Below are positions 42,672-52,585 of a stretch of 64,000 bases of DNA, piece by piece. Source of the DNA: Megalobrama amblycephala (taxonomy: Eukaryota; Chordata; Actinopteri; Cypriniformes; Xenocyprididae); NCBI RefSeq assembly GCF_018812025.1, contig NC_063045.1, forward strand, positions 57,736,957 through 57,800,956, written 5' to 3'. Below the pieces are notes generated by a model. That model searched no databases. It saw only the letters and a program-made list of their open reading frames with translations, and was not told the origin of the DNA. The position numbers were made by a program, and so were the translations under genes. Within the stretch, counting starts at the first letter, position 1. Every line of letters starts with the position of its first letter.

Positions 42672-43310
42672 AAGGATTAGTTCACTTTTAAATACACTCT
42701 TCCTGATAAATTTACTCACCCCCATGTCATCCAAGATGTTCATGTCTTTCTTTCATCAGTCGAAAAGAAATGAAGGTTTTTGAGGAAAACATTCCAGGAT
42801 TTTTCTCCTTATAGTGGACTTCATTTGGTACCAAACAGTTGAAGTCAAAAACAGTTGAAGTCAAAATTAGTTTCATTGCAGCTTCAGATTGTTCTACACG
42901 ATCCCAGATGAGAAATAAGGGTCTTATCTAGCGAATCGATCGGTCATTTTCGAAAAAAATACAACCGTTTATGCTTTATAAACAAAATATCGCCTTGAAC
43001 GTAGCCTACTTTCCCGCTTCCGCATTCTTCATAACGCTTACGCTGAATGTTCTACACCTTCCCTATTCCACTTACGGAACGAACGCGGCGCCAGTTTTGT
43101 TTTTTTCCGTAAGTAGAATAGGGAAGGTGTAGAACATTCAGCGTAAGCGTTATGAAGAATGCGGAAGCGGAAAGTACGTTCAAGGCGATATTTTGTTTAT
43201 AAAGCATAAACGGTTGTATTTTTTCAGAAAATGACCGATCGATTCGCTAGATAAGACCCTTATTTCTCATCTGGGATCGTGTAGAACAATTTGAAGCTGC
43301 AGTGAAACTG
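42672..43310. mobile_element. Foldback element, copy 2 (different core, right end truncated)
   Basis: The left arm starts AAAGGATTAGTTCAC and matches the 35479 element. The core is another palindrome, arms about 42975-43080 and 43106-43215 (TCCGCATTCTTCATAACGC and its mirror), unrelated to the core of copy 1. The right arm stops near 43308, lacking the outer 200 bp or so. Confidence 0.75.
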
Positions 43311-43451
43311 CATGTGAAATGTGAAATATGTACAGATATAGTATTATTATTGTCGCAGATGTGAACTTTCTCTTAACCCCATGATATATGAAAAAAGAAC
43401 ATTTGAAACACTATGACAAGAGCTCATGTCAGACATGCGCTTCATTCCCCC

Positions 43452-43634
43452 AGTTCCCTTTCGAAAGGGAACTTCAACTCTGCTTTCAATCACGCTTTGG
43501 GGAACGTCACGACCCAGGTGTCTGAAAGCAACTATCCAATAACTCCAATCCTTATTGGCCGGCGACAGCCTATGACGTCATATGGCGCGACCCGGAAGTA
43601 TAAAAGGAGCGCCTGGAGAAACAGAAGACATCTA
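43452..43634 (+). repeat. Left inverted terminal repeat of the DIRS-like element
   Basis: From AGTTCCCTTTCGAAAGGGAA to AACAGAAGACATCTA, mirrored at about 52380-52530 over roughly 150 bp with few differences. Cut by a foldback element after 43634; the matching sequence resumes at 46134 (ATCGTCTTTCGGTCCTG). Confidence 0.8.
43573..43606 (+). promoter_or_regulatory. CRE plus TATA box in the terminal repeat
   Basis: TGACGTCA (43573-43580) lies 18 bp before TATAAAAG (43599-43606). The same pair occurs mirrored in the right repeat (about 52402-52433). It reads as a promoter firing into the element from each end. Confidence 0.6.
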
Positions 43635-46133
43635 AGCTGTGTCCCAATTCAGGGGCCGCGCACTTCGAAGTGCATGAAAGGGGTGGGGTTTTGGAGTGGA
43701 GGGTTGCCAGGTCTGCGCAACAAAACCATCCAAAAGTAGTGTAATCACAGCACAAGTGTAAAAGTATCCCAATCCCAGACGTGGCAACAATGAGCTGAGC
43801 GTCGTTACATGGCTAGCGGCTGTGTGACAGACAGAGACAGTTGATGTTTGTGTTGCATTTTAAAGTTTTATTACTTTCTATTGGGTTTTGACACGTTCAC
43901 TGCCGACGACGATGGGACACTGGACCTAAATATGTATGGTTAAACTGTGTAATGTTAGTTTTATATCGTTAGCAAGTTAACCTTGTTTTTATTTTATGTT
44001 AAATGAAATGTTAACTGTGTCAGTTGTTTTAACTAAAAGAAATTGCACTGACATTTGAAAATATACCTGCTGAGCATGACTATTTGTAACAGGCAAGAAT
44101 TTTAAAGCTATGATGACCAAGAAATTTGAATGGACCATAGATCTGTTTTGTATGTTCAAATATTTCTGATTTTTATATATTTATATAATGCGCTCCACCA
44201 GCATCTCCCTTCTCAGCCGAATGAAAGTGTACACAAATATGTTTTGTTGTTTTATATACTGATAATTTAAAATGTTATGCTATTTTTCTGATGTTAAATT
44301 TAAGTTCTGTTGTATATAGTTGTAAAAGGTACTTTAATGTAGCTTTAGAACGATGTATATAATGTAAAAACACTTAATTTACGTGATGAAAAAAAAAATA
44401 TAGGCTTACATATAATTTTACATGTAAAATTACAAGTTGCATAAAAGAAATAAACAATGAACAGAACAATTCTCTTTTATTTACACGTGAACATATGTAT
44501 TTAAAAAAAAATGTTTAACAGAATTACTCCGGCTCATTTACAAATAAATTACATTACAAATATATGTATACAACTTATGCATTTGCTAACTTAAATAAAA
44601 AAAAAAAACTGTAGAGAAATGACAAAATGACATTTAAATAATATTTATATCAACCCATTTTAATGGACTGGATTCGGTTCTTGAGAAAACGGGGGAAAAA
44701 GCTGCCTTTGAAGTGCGATTCACCGCGGCGCGAGGAGGGCTGGGCTGACGTAATTCGAGAGCGACTTCAAGTGCACGCTCTCCGTTTCCCAGTGGAGTGA
44801 AGCGTCGATCTCAAGCATAGACAGTAAAAGAAATGGACACAGCGACCCCATTGGAACTCAATTGAGACAAGTGAAGCCCATTTTTAGCGATTTTTAGCAC
44901 TTCCGTTTCTGACGCGCAGACTCAAACTAAGCTTGATGACGTCCGCAACCTGTCTGACAGATGTAAATCTTCTAGTAGCTGTGCGTGAAAACTGCCATCG
45001 TTAATCTTGCAGAGACGGCGAGCTTGAGCGGGGAGTTCTTTGGCGTGAGTAAGCAGGAGTAAGTATTCTGATTAATTATTTTGTATATTTTAAAATGTAA
45101 CGCCAGTACGCCATCTCTCTTGACATCTCCCCGATTGCCTGCGAGCTTCTCCTCCTGTCTGTACGGTAATTTCTCTACTGTGCGACAGAGAGTCGAGTGG
45201 TTATGACGCAATCGTTAGCCTATTTTTACAAAAACTGTATCTACGGGGCCATAATGTAACATAGAAGGTAATGGAGCCCTTTATACATTGTCGTGTATCT
45301 TTAGAAATAAATAATGGACAAATGGAGTCTTTAAACGCCTCAGATGTAAAGTTATTCACTGTCAAAGTGACGCCAAAATGAATGGGAGTCAATGGGGATG
45401 CTAACGCAAGTGAAGTTCTGCTACAAGATGGCGGCACCCGGCCGACTTCAACTTCCGGTCGACTTCCTTGGGCACTGATCTCAAGACACTTCGCGGTCTA
45501 CAATATCCCACAGTTCATTGCGCGCCAGTGACGACAGGAGTTCAGGTGTGAATTCAAATAAATGTAGCAATGCCCCGATTTCACCAATCAAACTGTAATA
45601 TCCGTGATGTCCAAATCGTCAGTTTTTCATAAATGCAATATTTGTCTCTGAGATGGAGTGCAGTTGAATAAAATCCTAAAGTTCTGTACTTTAAATTTAG
45701 ACTTAAATACAGAGTAAACGTAAAAATATGAATGAATATATTTTCCAAATTAACATTTAATTTAACATAAAATAAAAACAAGGTTAACTTGCTAACGATA
45801 TAAAACTAACATTACATAGTTTAACCATACATATTTTGGTCCAGTGTCCCATCGTCGTCGGCAGTGAAGCATGTCAAAACCCAATAGAAAGTAATAAAAC
45901 TTTAAAATGCACACACAAATGTCAACTGTCAGCTGTCTGTCACACAGCCGCTAGCCATGTAACGACGCTCGGCTCATTGTTGCCAAGTCTGGGATTGGTA
46001 TACTTTTACACTTGTGCTGTGATTACACTAATTTTGGGATGGTTTTGTTGCGCAGACCTGGCAACCCTCCACTCCAAAACCCCACCCCTTTCATGCACTC
46101 CGAAGTGTGTAGACCCTGAATTGGGACACAGCT
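43635..46133. mobile_element. Long-armed foldback element (AGCTGTGTCCC ends)
   Basis: Arms of roughly 370-400 bp (43635-44010 and about 45760-46133) are inverted copies, including TTTTGGAGTGGAGGGTTGCC. Flanked by CTA (43632-43634, 46134-46136). The small ORFs at 43413-43755 and 45836-46348 derive from the arms. The interior holds AT-rich DNA and a hAT-like MITE. Confidence 0.82.
44816..45477 (-). mobile_element. hAT-like MITE, copy 2
   Basis: 662 bp, reverse orientation to copy 1, with perfect 8-bp duplication ATCTCAAG (44808-44815, 45478-45485). Starts CATAGACAGT and ends GGGCACTG. Confidence 0.85.
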
Positions 46134-46136
46134 CTA

Positions 46137-46518
46137 ATCGTCTTTCGGTCCTGTTCTGTCTGATTACGACTATACCAACTCCGGTAGGGTTTTTTATATG
46201 CCTTACAAACGTTCAAGAGAGTGTGTTTATCCGTGTCCCCGGGTTTGACACTTATATTCACATTTTCTGGGCGTTTTTCTGTCTGGAGAGGAGCGCGCAT
46301 ACACAGTGCTTGAGGGCGCTGTCTGTGTTTGTCTGTTGTTTACTGTGAGCGTCTCCCTTTTCGGGACGCTCCGTTCTCGTTTGACACTCTTCCCGAGGGA
46401 AGAGTTGTCTGTATTTGTGCCTGATGATTCTGGCCCCGTTTGTGCTGAGGCAATACGGTGGCTGCGATCATAGGGCTCGCAGATGAGCTCGTTGGGAAGT
46501 TTGAGAAAGTTGTCTCTC
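46137..46518. other. DIRS-like interior, non-coding
   Basis: Continuation of the left terminal repeat, then sequence without a supportable gene. A 170-codon frame (45836-46348) runs from foldback arm into this segment and is not a protein. Confidence 0.4.
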
Positions 46519-47151
46519 CCTGCGTTCCATTCGGAAGGGCTCATCCCTATGCCCTAATCCCTTCAAAGGGTTTACCCTCCGGAGTGAGAGCTTCGAAGGG
46601 ATGAAGGGTGTTGGGGTAAAAAAAAAACAATTCTTTTGGAACGCACTTTAGCGTCATCTTAACGAGACAATCAAGGAGGAGTAGATTGTGCAAGCTGCGC
46701 CCTTTGTTTAACGTTACTTTATTTATTTATTTATTTTAGGTTTATCGCACCATGTATATTGTATCTATGTATTTTAAACATTTAAATGGACTGATAAAAG
46801 GAGCTGTAAAGTATTTTTGTTGAAGTACAATGTCGTTTTGACCATAATAATGTACCAAATCGAACTCGTTTAAATATTACAGTAGTATAGAAAAATACTA
46901 TACATTTATAGGTAAAATCGAACTCCTAACCTCCTGTTCCCATTCTGTGACATCAAACAACTTCCCTGTGCAAAGGATCATGGGGGGCCGAAGTGTCCAT
47001 CAGTTGCTTTGAAATCCTTAATTCCGAAGGGCCCTTTGAAGTGGCCAGTTTTGAGCACTTCGGTTTGGAACGACCCTTCAATATGGCGGCCATAATTATT
47101 TTCACTCCGAAGTGCCCTTCGGAGGGCGATATATCCCGTTTGGAATGCACC
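46519..47151 (+). mobile_element. TGCGTTCC-type MITE, copy 3
   Basis: Complete copy flanked by GTCTCTC (46512-46518, 47152-47158), indicating a 7-bp (perhaps 8-bp) target duplication. Same body as copy 1. Confidence 0.83.
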
Positions 47152-47442
47152 GTCTCTCTCGGCTTCCCTGCGGCTGACGGGGATGACTGGATGACGATGA
47201 CGTTTCTGTTTGACGTCATCGCGTCCGGCGCGAGTGCTCCTCTGGCTGTTGTGTGTATGCGGAGCTGCTGTGTGTTTGGGACGCGCTTCTCGGCGGGCTG
47301 CAGCTGCCGTGAGAGCGCGTTAAGAAAGGGGCCGCGAGCGGTTCCTTTCTGTCCATTAATGCAGCGGCTTCCATGACTTTCCTTTCCCTTTTGATCTCCG
47401 CGTTTGAGATCGGGAGGGCACGGAAAAATTCCTAGCCGTCCA

Positions 47443-47632
47443 GGGGTGAGTTTCCCGAAAGCATCGTTGTTGAACCATGGTCGTAAGTCCCATTGAACTC
47501 TATTGGTAACGACGGAACTTGCGACCATAGTTCGCTTTGGGAAACGCACCCCTGGGGTTCCGTCGTTACCAATAGAGTTCAATGGGACTTACGACCATAG
47601 TTGGCTAACGATGCTTTCGGGAAACTCACCCC
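47443..47632. repeat. Palindromic MITE (GGGGTGAGTTTCCCGAAAGC arms)
   Basis: Almost the whole 190 bp folds on itself, with arms of about 75-85 bp and few mismatches. Confidence 0.88.
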
Positions 47633-47633
47633 A

Positions 47634-47741
47634 GGGTAGCGTTTCCCAAAAGCATCGTAAGCCTAAGATGATCGTAGCTCCATTGGTTTCAATGGAGCTA
47701 CGATCAACTTAAGCTTACGATACTTTTGGGAAGCGCAGCCC
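47634..47741. repeat. Second small palindrome (GGGTAGCGTTTCCCAAAAGC arms)
   Basis: About 108 bp, with arms of about 50 bp meeting at TTGGTTTCAA. Abuts the previous palindrome. Confidence 0.88.
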
Positions 47742-47896
47742 AGATTTGTATCTGAACCCAGACAGACGGGAGGAGGAAGAAGCGAGAGTGAGGTGGGTGA
47801 TCGATTGTAAACACTGTTGCGTTTGTAATCGATTCCCCAGCTACATAGGGCGATTTATATCTACCCTCTCCTCTTCTTCCACCTCCTGTGTGTGTG

Positions 47897-47898
<2 letters not shown>

Positions 47899-47970
<72 letters not shown>
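47899..47970 (+). repeat. (TA)n microsatellite
   Basis: GT run, then about 35 TA units. Source of the Tyr-Ile frames on both strands. Confidence 0.95.
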
Positions 47971-47978
<8 letters not shown>

Positions 47979-49128
47979 ATATAAACATAATTCATGCTCA
48001 GATACTTCTTATGGTCAGACTGATGGCTGGGCCCATAGTGATTATTTATGTCAGCCTGCTGTTTCTGTTTGATAGTAAGAGGATCTTTTAGGTTTAAAAG
48101 ATCCTTAGATTCCATCCTTTTTATGTAAAATAGGAGCATTAGGAGTCTTCGGTCTTTGAGTTGAGGGGGGTCTATATTTTATGTGTTTAAAATAAGACCT
48201 TATTTTCCTGTATAGTTTTCTGGGCATGCAGTCAGAAGAAGTAAGGGGTTTTTGGGCAAACTGAAGTTGATAGGCTGGCTAGTGTGCAGGCCACAAAATG
48301 GCCGCCTTTTAGCCACCTGTTGTTTAGAGTAGCTTCTCATCTGCTGTGTTCTAGGGTAGTTTGAGTTAGCACTCGTCACTTCAGTTATTATGCATGTTTA
48401 GGTCGGCCTTAATCGGCCGCCTGACATTGTTTGCTTGTGAGCTTCACTTTCTTTCTCTTTTTCATGAGATTTGGAGGTGAAGCCCAGGCTTCACTAGGCT
48501 TGTGGCCCTGTAAGAAGGCCCATAGCTTAGCGGCCAGGCTAGAGCTAGGTTAGGTGTGTTATTTACGTATAACCCTATGTATACTATCCCTTGTCAGGTT
48601 GTATAGTTCGTAGTTCTGGCCTCCTCCCGAGGGAGTTGTTAGGCCGTATGCCCATTATCCCCTTGTTTTGTAAGTGCAATTGTTGAGTTTAACAGCTAGG
48701 TTATAGACTGTTTTTAGACTTCCTGATGCTGTTATCTCAGGTGGTAGGCCCTTATCTTTGTGTAGATAAGTCATGCTGTGTGTGCAAGGCCCCACTTTCT
48801 AGAACTTTTATGCTAGGGAAAATGTGTTTTTTCCTCTGAGCCACTTGTTTCTTTAATCAAGTTTGAGTTGACGTTGCTAGGGTTTAGCATTCGTCCTCTA
48901 TGGCTCAGCACAGATTTGAGAATCTGTATGGAGAGAATTATTTTCCTCTTTGAAAACAGCATATACATCAAAGCGCTGCATTTGCTTTGAAGTTCTAGAC
49001 TTTTGCCCTACATTGTATGTGAGCTTACTTATGCTGCCACAGGTTAGCACCTGTTCCCGTAATAGCAGGCTTTTTCATGTAGCCGCTATTGGAGACACTG
49101 GTGACCTATATTCCCCATTAGTAGGTTT
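47971..49128. other. DIRS-like interior, non-coding
   Basis: GT- and AGGCC-rich sequence with repeated phrases such as TAGGCCCTTAT and GGCCTCC. No frame longer than about 80 codons resembles a protein. Confidence 0.4.
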
Positions 49129-50106
49129 CAGTGCTTCCCACAGGTTTGAAATATACTTGCGGTGGTAGCCGGGCGAAAAATCCTCCTATTACCCACGGCA
49201 CAAAAATGGTCTACTACATGTGACAAACAAATAATCTGTGATTTTTTTAACAGTATTTTTATTTATTGAAATTAATTTTAATTGCATAGCATATTACATT
49301 TAATTACATACTAATATTATGCATTATTATGCATAATTACAGCATTTAAATGGTTCACCTTTTCCTATGTTCTCCTTGCTGTCATATAGTGTCTCTCTCA
49401 GTGAATGGGACACAGAGTTTACTAGTAAAATTTATAAAATTAATAATATATGTGTCAAATAATGTTCTCAAGTCTTTTCTTCCTGTGGGGAAGACTACAA
49501 TAATTTACCATGAATTAAATGGAAATCAAATTAAATACAATTTATTGTGTAACCAAAATATCAATAATCCCAAAAGAAAAAAAGAAAAAACTTAGCGTGT
49601 GACTTTTAATTATAAACAAGCCCGAAATACACCGGGACTCTTATTTTGAAATGTCTGTACTATTGCAGGCTGATCCTTCAGATTCTTACAATCGTCTAAA
49701 ACATTTTATATAAAGGCCATTAAGTAAACTTGGTAATAATTTATCAACTTGAGTTCATTAGCAATCGCTTGGCATAAATCTGCGCTTTTCATTGATTGAG
49801 AATCACTTTGAAGCAGTCTGAAGCACTGTTGCGTGAGCCTGTAGAAAGCGCAACAGCGCCCCCTTGTGACTTTGCAAAATGCAGCGCCTGTGGGAATGTT
49901 AGAGAGTAAACGGTTCTGACGCACACATAACGAGCAGGTACGAAACGACTAGTTTATCGATCGCAGATGGTTTCATTATCTTGCGGATATAAAAGTATAA
50001 GAGGATAAAAATAATAAAAGCAAAAATGTGTCTCAAAATATACTTGGGCGGTCGTTATTATACGTGGGCGGCCCGCCCAAGTAAAGTCTATGTGTGGGAA
50101 GCACTG
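49129..50106. mobile_element. hAT-like element with CAGTGCTTCCCACA ends
   Basis: 978 bp with perfect 14-bp inverted ends. GGTTT lies on each side (49124-49128, 50107-50111), shorter than the usual 8 bp. Non-coding. Confidence 0.78.
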
Positions 50107-52210
50107 GGTTTATTGGTGTTACTGAGTGCATCACCTGTTGGATTGCATACTCAGGGTAGTATAGAACCACTTTTTGAGAAAAGCTGGTTTCTATTAACTC
50201 CCTTTTTTGGTGATCTTGTTAACAGCTAAATTGCATATATCTTTGATTGTAGGCTCTTATGGTTAATTAGCCTCCTTCTAGTTAGCAGTTGTTTTTCTAA
50301 CAAGTGCTGTTAGCTGATCATAGTTTTCTCACATAGTTTACAGCATTTCACGAGCTGAAGACAAGTGTCATTAGAATGGTAGGCCTCAACAGGCCTCCTT
50401 TCTAGTTCACATGCTGGCACAGTTTGTGTTTTGTTCTGCAAACAAGGCTGAATGCCACTTGTCGCTGAGATTGTAGGCCCCACTAGGCCTCCTTTTTAGT
50501 TGATTTGTTGGCAGGATGCTTTGGAAAAACCTGATCACCTTAAAAAGGCCACGCCCCACCTCGACGGATAGGCCCTAATAAGGCCTGTTCACGTTGGGTG
50601 GCAGCGTTCTATGTATTTCTTCTGAGGAAGTTTCAATACTAAATACATGGCTTTTGGGTGGACTGGTTATGGCAGCCACTTGCTGATGCCATATGTTTAC
50701 TAAGGCAGGCCACTTCTCGGCCTCCGGTGTAGCATTTGGAGTTCAGCTACGTACTCTTCTCACTGTGAGAATTTATGGTGCTTTTCCGAGTACTTTGAGT
50801 GGCTAGCCCCTCAGGGTGTATGCTGTGGTTAAACCTTACTGAGGTTTGGTTTGAATTGCATCCGTCTCCCTGAGCCTGATCTTATGCTAGTTGAGCTAAT
50901 AGCCACCTAGATGTCTAAGGTGGATCTATTCAAAGCTCCTAGAGATGGCCACTGGACTTATGCCATATGTCTAAAGGTTGCTAGGCCCTATGGGCCGCCT
51001 TTTTCAACATAGTGGTATATGTTGACGTGTATTTCTCTCTGAGAACCTTTATATACACTTCTGGTTGGCCAGGTGCCCAGATGATATTTAACCTCCTTAG
51101 TGTCGGTTATTTATCGTTCTTCGGTGCCTAAGAACACTGCCACGAGCTGATGCCCACGTGTCTGTTGAGGTGATAGGCCCTCACGGGCCTTCCTCGACTA
51201 TGTGTTGGCGTATGTTGTACTCCTCTTGCTTGAAAGAGTAAAAAGGTGCTTTTACTGAGTGCACTGCTCGTTGGTTTGTGTTGGGTAGATTATCATGCTG
51301 GCGCTTTGCAGTCTCCTATGCTGCCGTTGAAGTTACCTGTCTGCTGCAGCAAGACAGGTGTTCAGGGTGGCCCCTTCAGGCCACTTGTTTCTGTTTCACT
51401 TATAGCTACTATCATGCTGTAGACCCCTCTTTGGCCTCCATGAGTATGTGCCCATTGCATGGTCTACCTGTTAGGTGAGCTTTGTACTTGCCTTCTGGGG
51501 TTATGTTGTAATAGTGCTTAGCTCCCTAAGCTGATCATGGTGGTAGGCCTTAATCAGGCCTCCTCCTAAGATTCAGCCCCAGGCTGGTTTGTGCTCCCCT
51601 GTATCAGGGTTCTCTAGCGCACAGCCTCCTCAGTGCGTTAATTTAGCACTGAGTAGATCCTAGGATGAGTGGATTATCTCCCCTCAATAGGAGGGTTCAT
51701 AGCACTCAGCTGAGTTCTGCTCTCCAGGATGCCCGTCTCTACGCGTGGGTCTGAGTTGCTCCTGCCTTTCTGCAGTCACTCTTACCTGCTATCTTCTATG
51801 AAGAATGCGTTATGGAGATTCTGTACTCAGACAGGGTTGGCCAAGACTAAGTTTGTCCTATGACAGACCAGGTCGGCCTCCCTGGTGGCATTGGGGGTGA
51901 CTTCGTTCCCCTCTAGTGACTGGACGGGGTTCCCTTCGGTTCCCTGGCCTCATTCCCTTAAAGAAACCACTTTGTCTGCGGAAAAGTTTTTTGTACACTC
52001 TAGTGCCTCTAGCGTCCTTAGTAGGCCTTTTCTCTCTCTGGAAGGCCTTCTGTAGGCTCAGCTTGGGCTGTTGGCCATAGGGAATGCTGTCACTGACAGC
52101 CTGGTGTGACCCGAGGGTGAGTTGCTAAGCGTTTCATTCGAAACTGCTTGACGTTTGTCAGCCATATTATTTGGCATGCACTCTCCTCAAGCATGGCGGC
52201 GTGGGTACAT
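50107..52210. other. DIRS-like interior, non-coding
   Basis: Long GT-rich stretch with recurring TAGGCC...GGCCTCC phrases. No reverse transcriptase or recombinase motif found on either strand. Confidence 0.45.
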
Positions 52211-52323
52211 CGTTCCCCAAAGCGTGATTGAACGCAGAGTTGAAGTTCCCTTTCGAAAAGGAACGTCTCATATTATGTATGTAACCATAGTTCCCTGAGA
52301 ACCAGGGAACGAGACTCTGCGTT
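52211..52323. repeat. Internal complementary region
   Basis: 52211-52263 is complementary to about 43453-43506 (left end). 52262-52323 is complementary to 52524-52585 (right end). The two halves abut around GGAACGTCTCA, as in DIRS elements. Confidence 0.78.
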
Positions 52324-52326
52324 TTC

Positions 52327-52585
52327 TTGCCATGCTTCAGGCTGCCTGCCTGCAGAACAGTCCCTCAAGACGATGGATGTCTTCTGTTTCTCCAGGCGCT
52401 CCTTTTATACTTCCGGGTCGCGCCATATGACGTCATAGGCTGTCGCCGGCCAATAAGGATTGGAGTTATTGGATAGTTGCTTTCAGACACCTGGGTCACG
52501 TGACGTTCCCCAAAGAGTGATTGAACGCAGAGTCTCGTTCCCTGGTTCTCAGGGAACTATGGTTACATACGTAACCTGAGACGTT
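52327..52585 (-). repeat. Right inverted terminal repeat of the DIRS-like element
   Basis: Mirrors the left repeat and extends outward with TCTCGTTCCCTGGTTCTCAG to ACCTGAGACGTT, a terminal piece that is absent from the left end. Confidence 0.78.

Larger units (their letters stand above)
43452..52585. mobile_element. DIRS-like retroelement remnant, non-autonomous, heavily invaded
   Basis: The termini are inverted repeats: left 43452-43634 continuing at 46134, right about 52327-52585. Just inside the right one (52211-52323) is an internal region whose first half is complementary to the left end and second half to the right end, the signature of DIRS elements, which close as circles and use a tyrosine recombinase. 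No reverse transcriptase, RNase H, methylase or recombinase frame was found in the interior, only AGGCC-rich non-coding sequence. Nested inside are a foldback element, a hAT-like MITE, a TGCGTTCC MITE, two palindromes and a hAT-like element. Confidence 0.7.

Noticed and set aside
45836..46348. 170-residue ORF as a gene
   Set aside because: It crosses from a foldback arm into the DIRS-like terminal repeat, so it is a chance frame across an insertion junction.
46953..47582. 209-residue minus-strand ORF
   Set aside because: Runs through a MITE and a palindrome; similar pieces appear in the other MITE copies.
47746..48139. Tyr-Ile-rich ORFs around TA tracts (also near 39801-40040, 58316-58747, 60065-60757)
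   Set aside because: Translations of (TA)n microsatellites.
49121..50111. LINE or SINE insertion
   Set aside because: Perfect inverted CAGTGCTTCCCACA ends and no poly-A tail or tRNA-like head indicate a DNA element.
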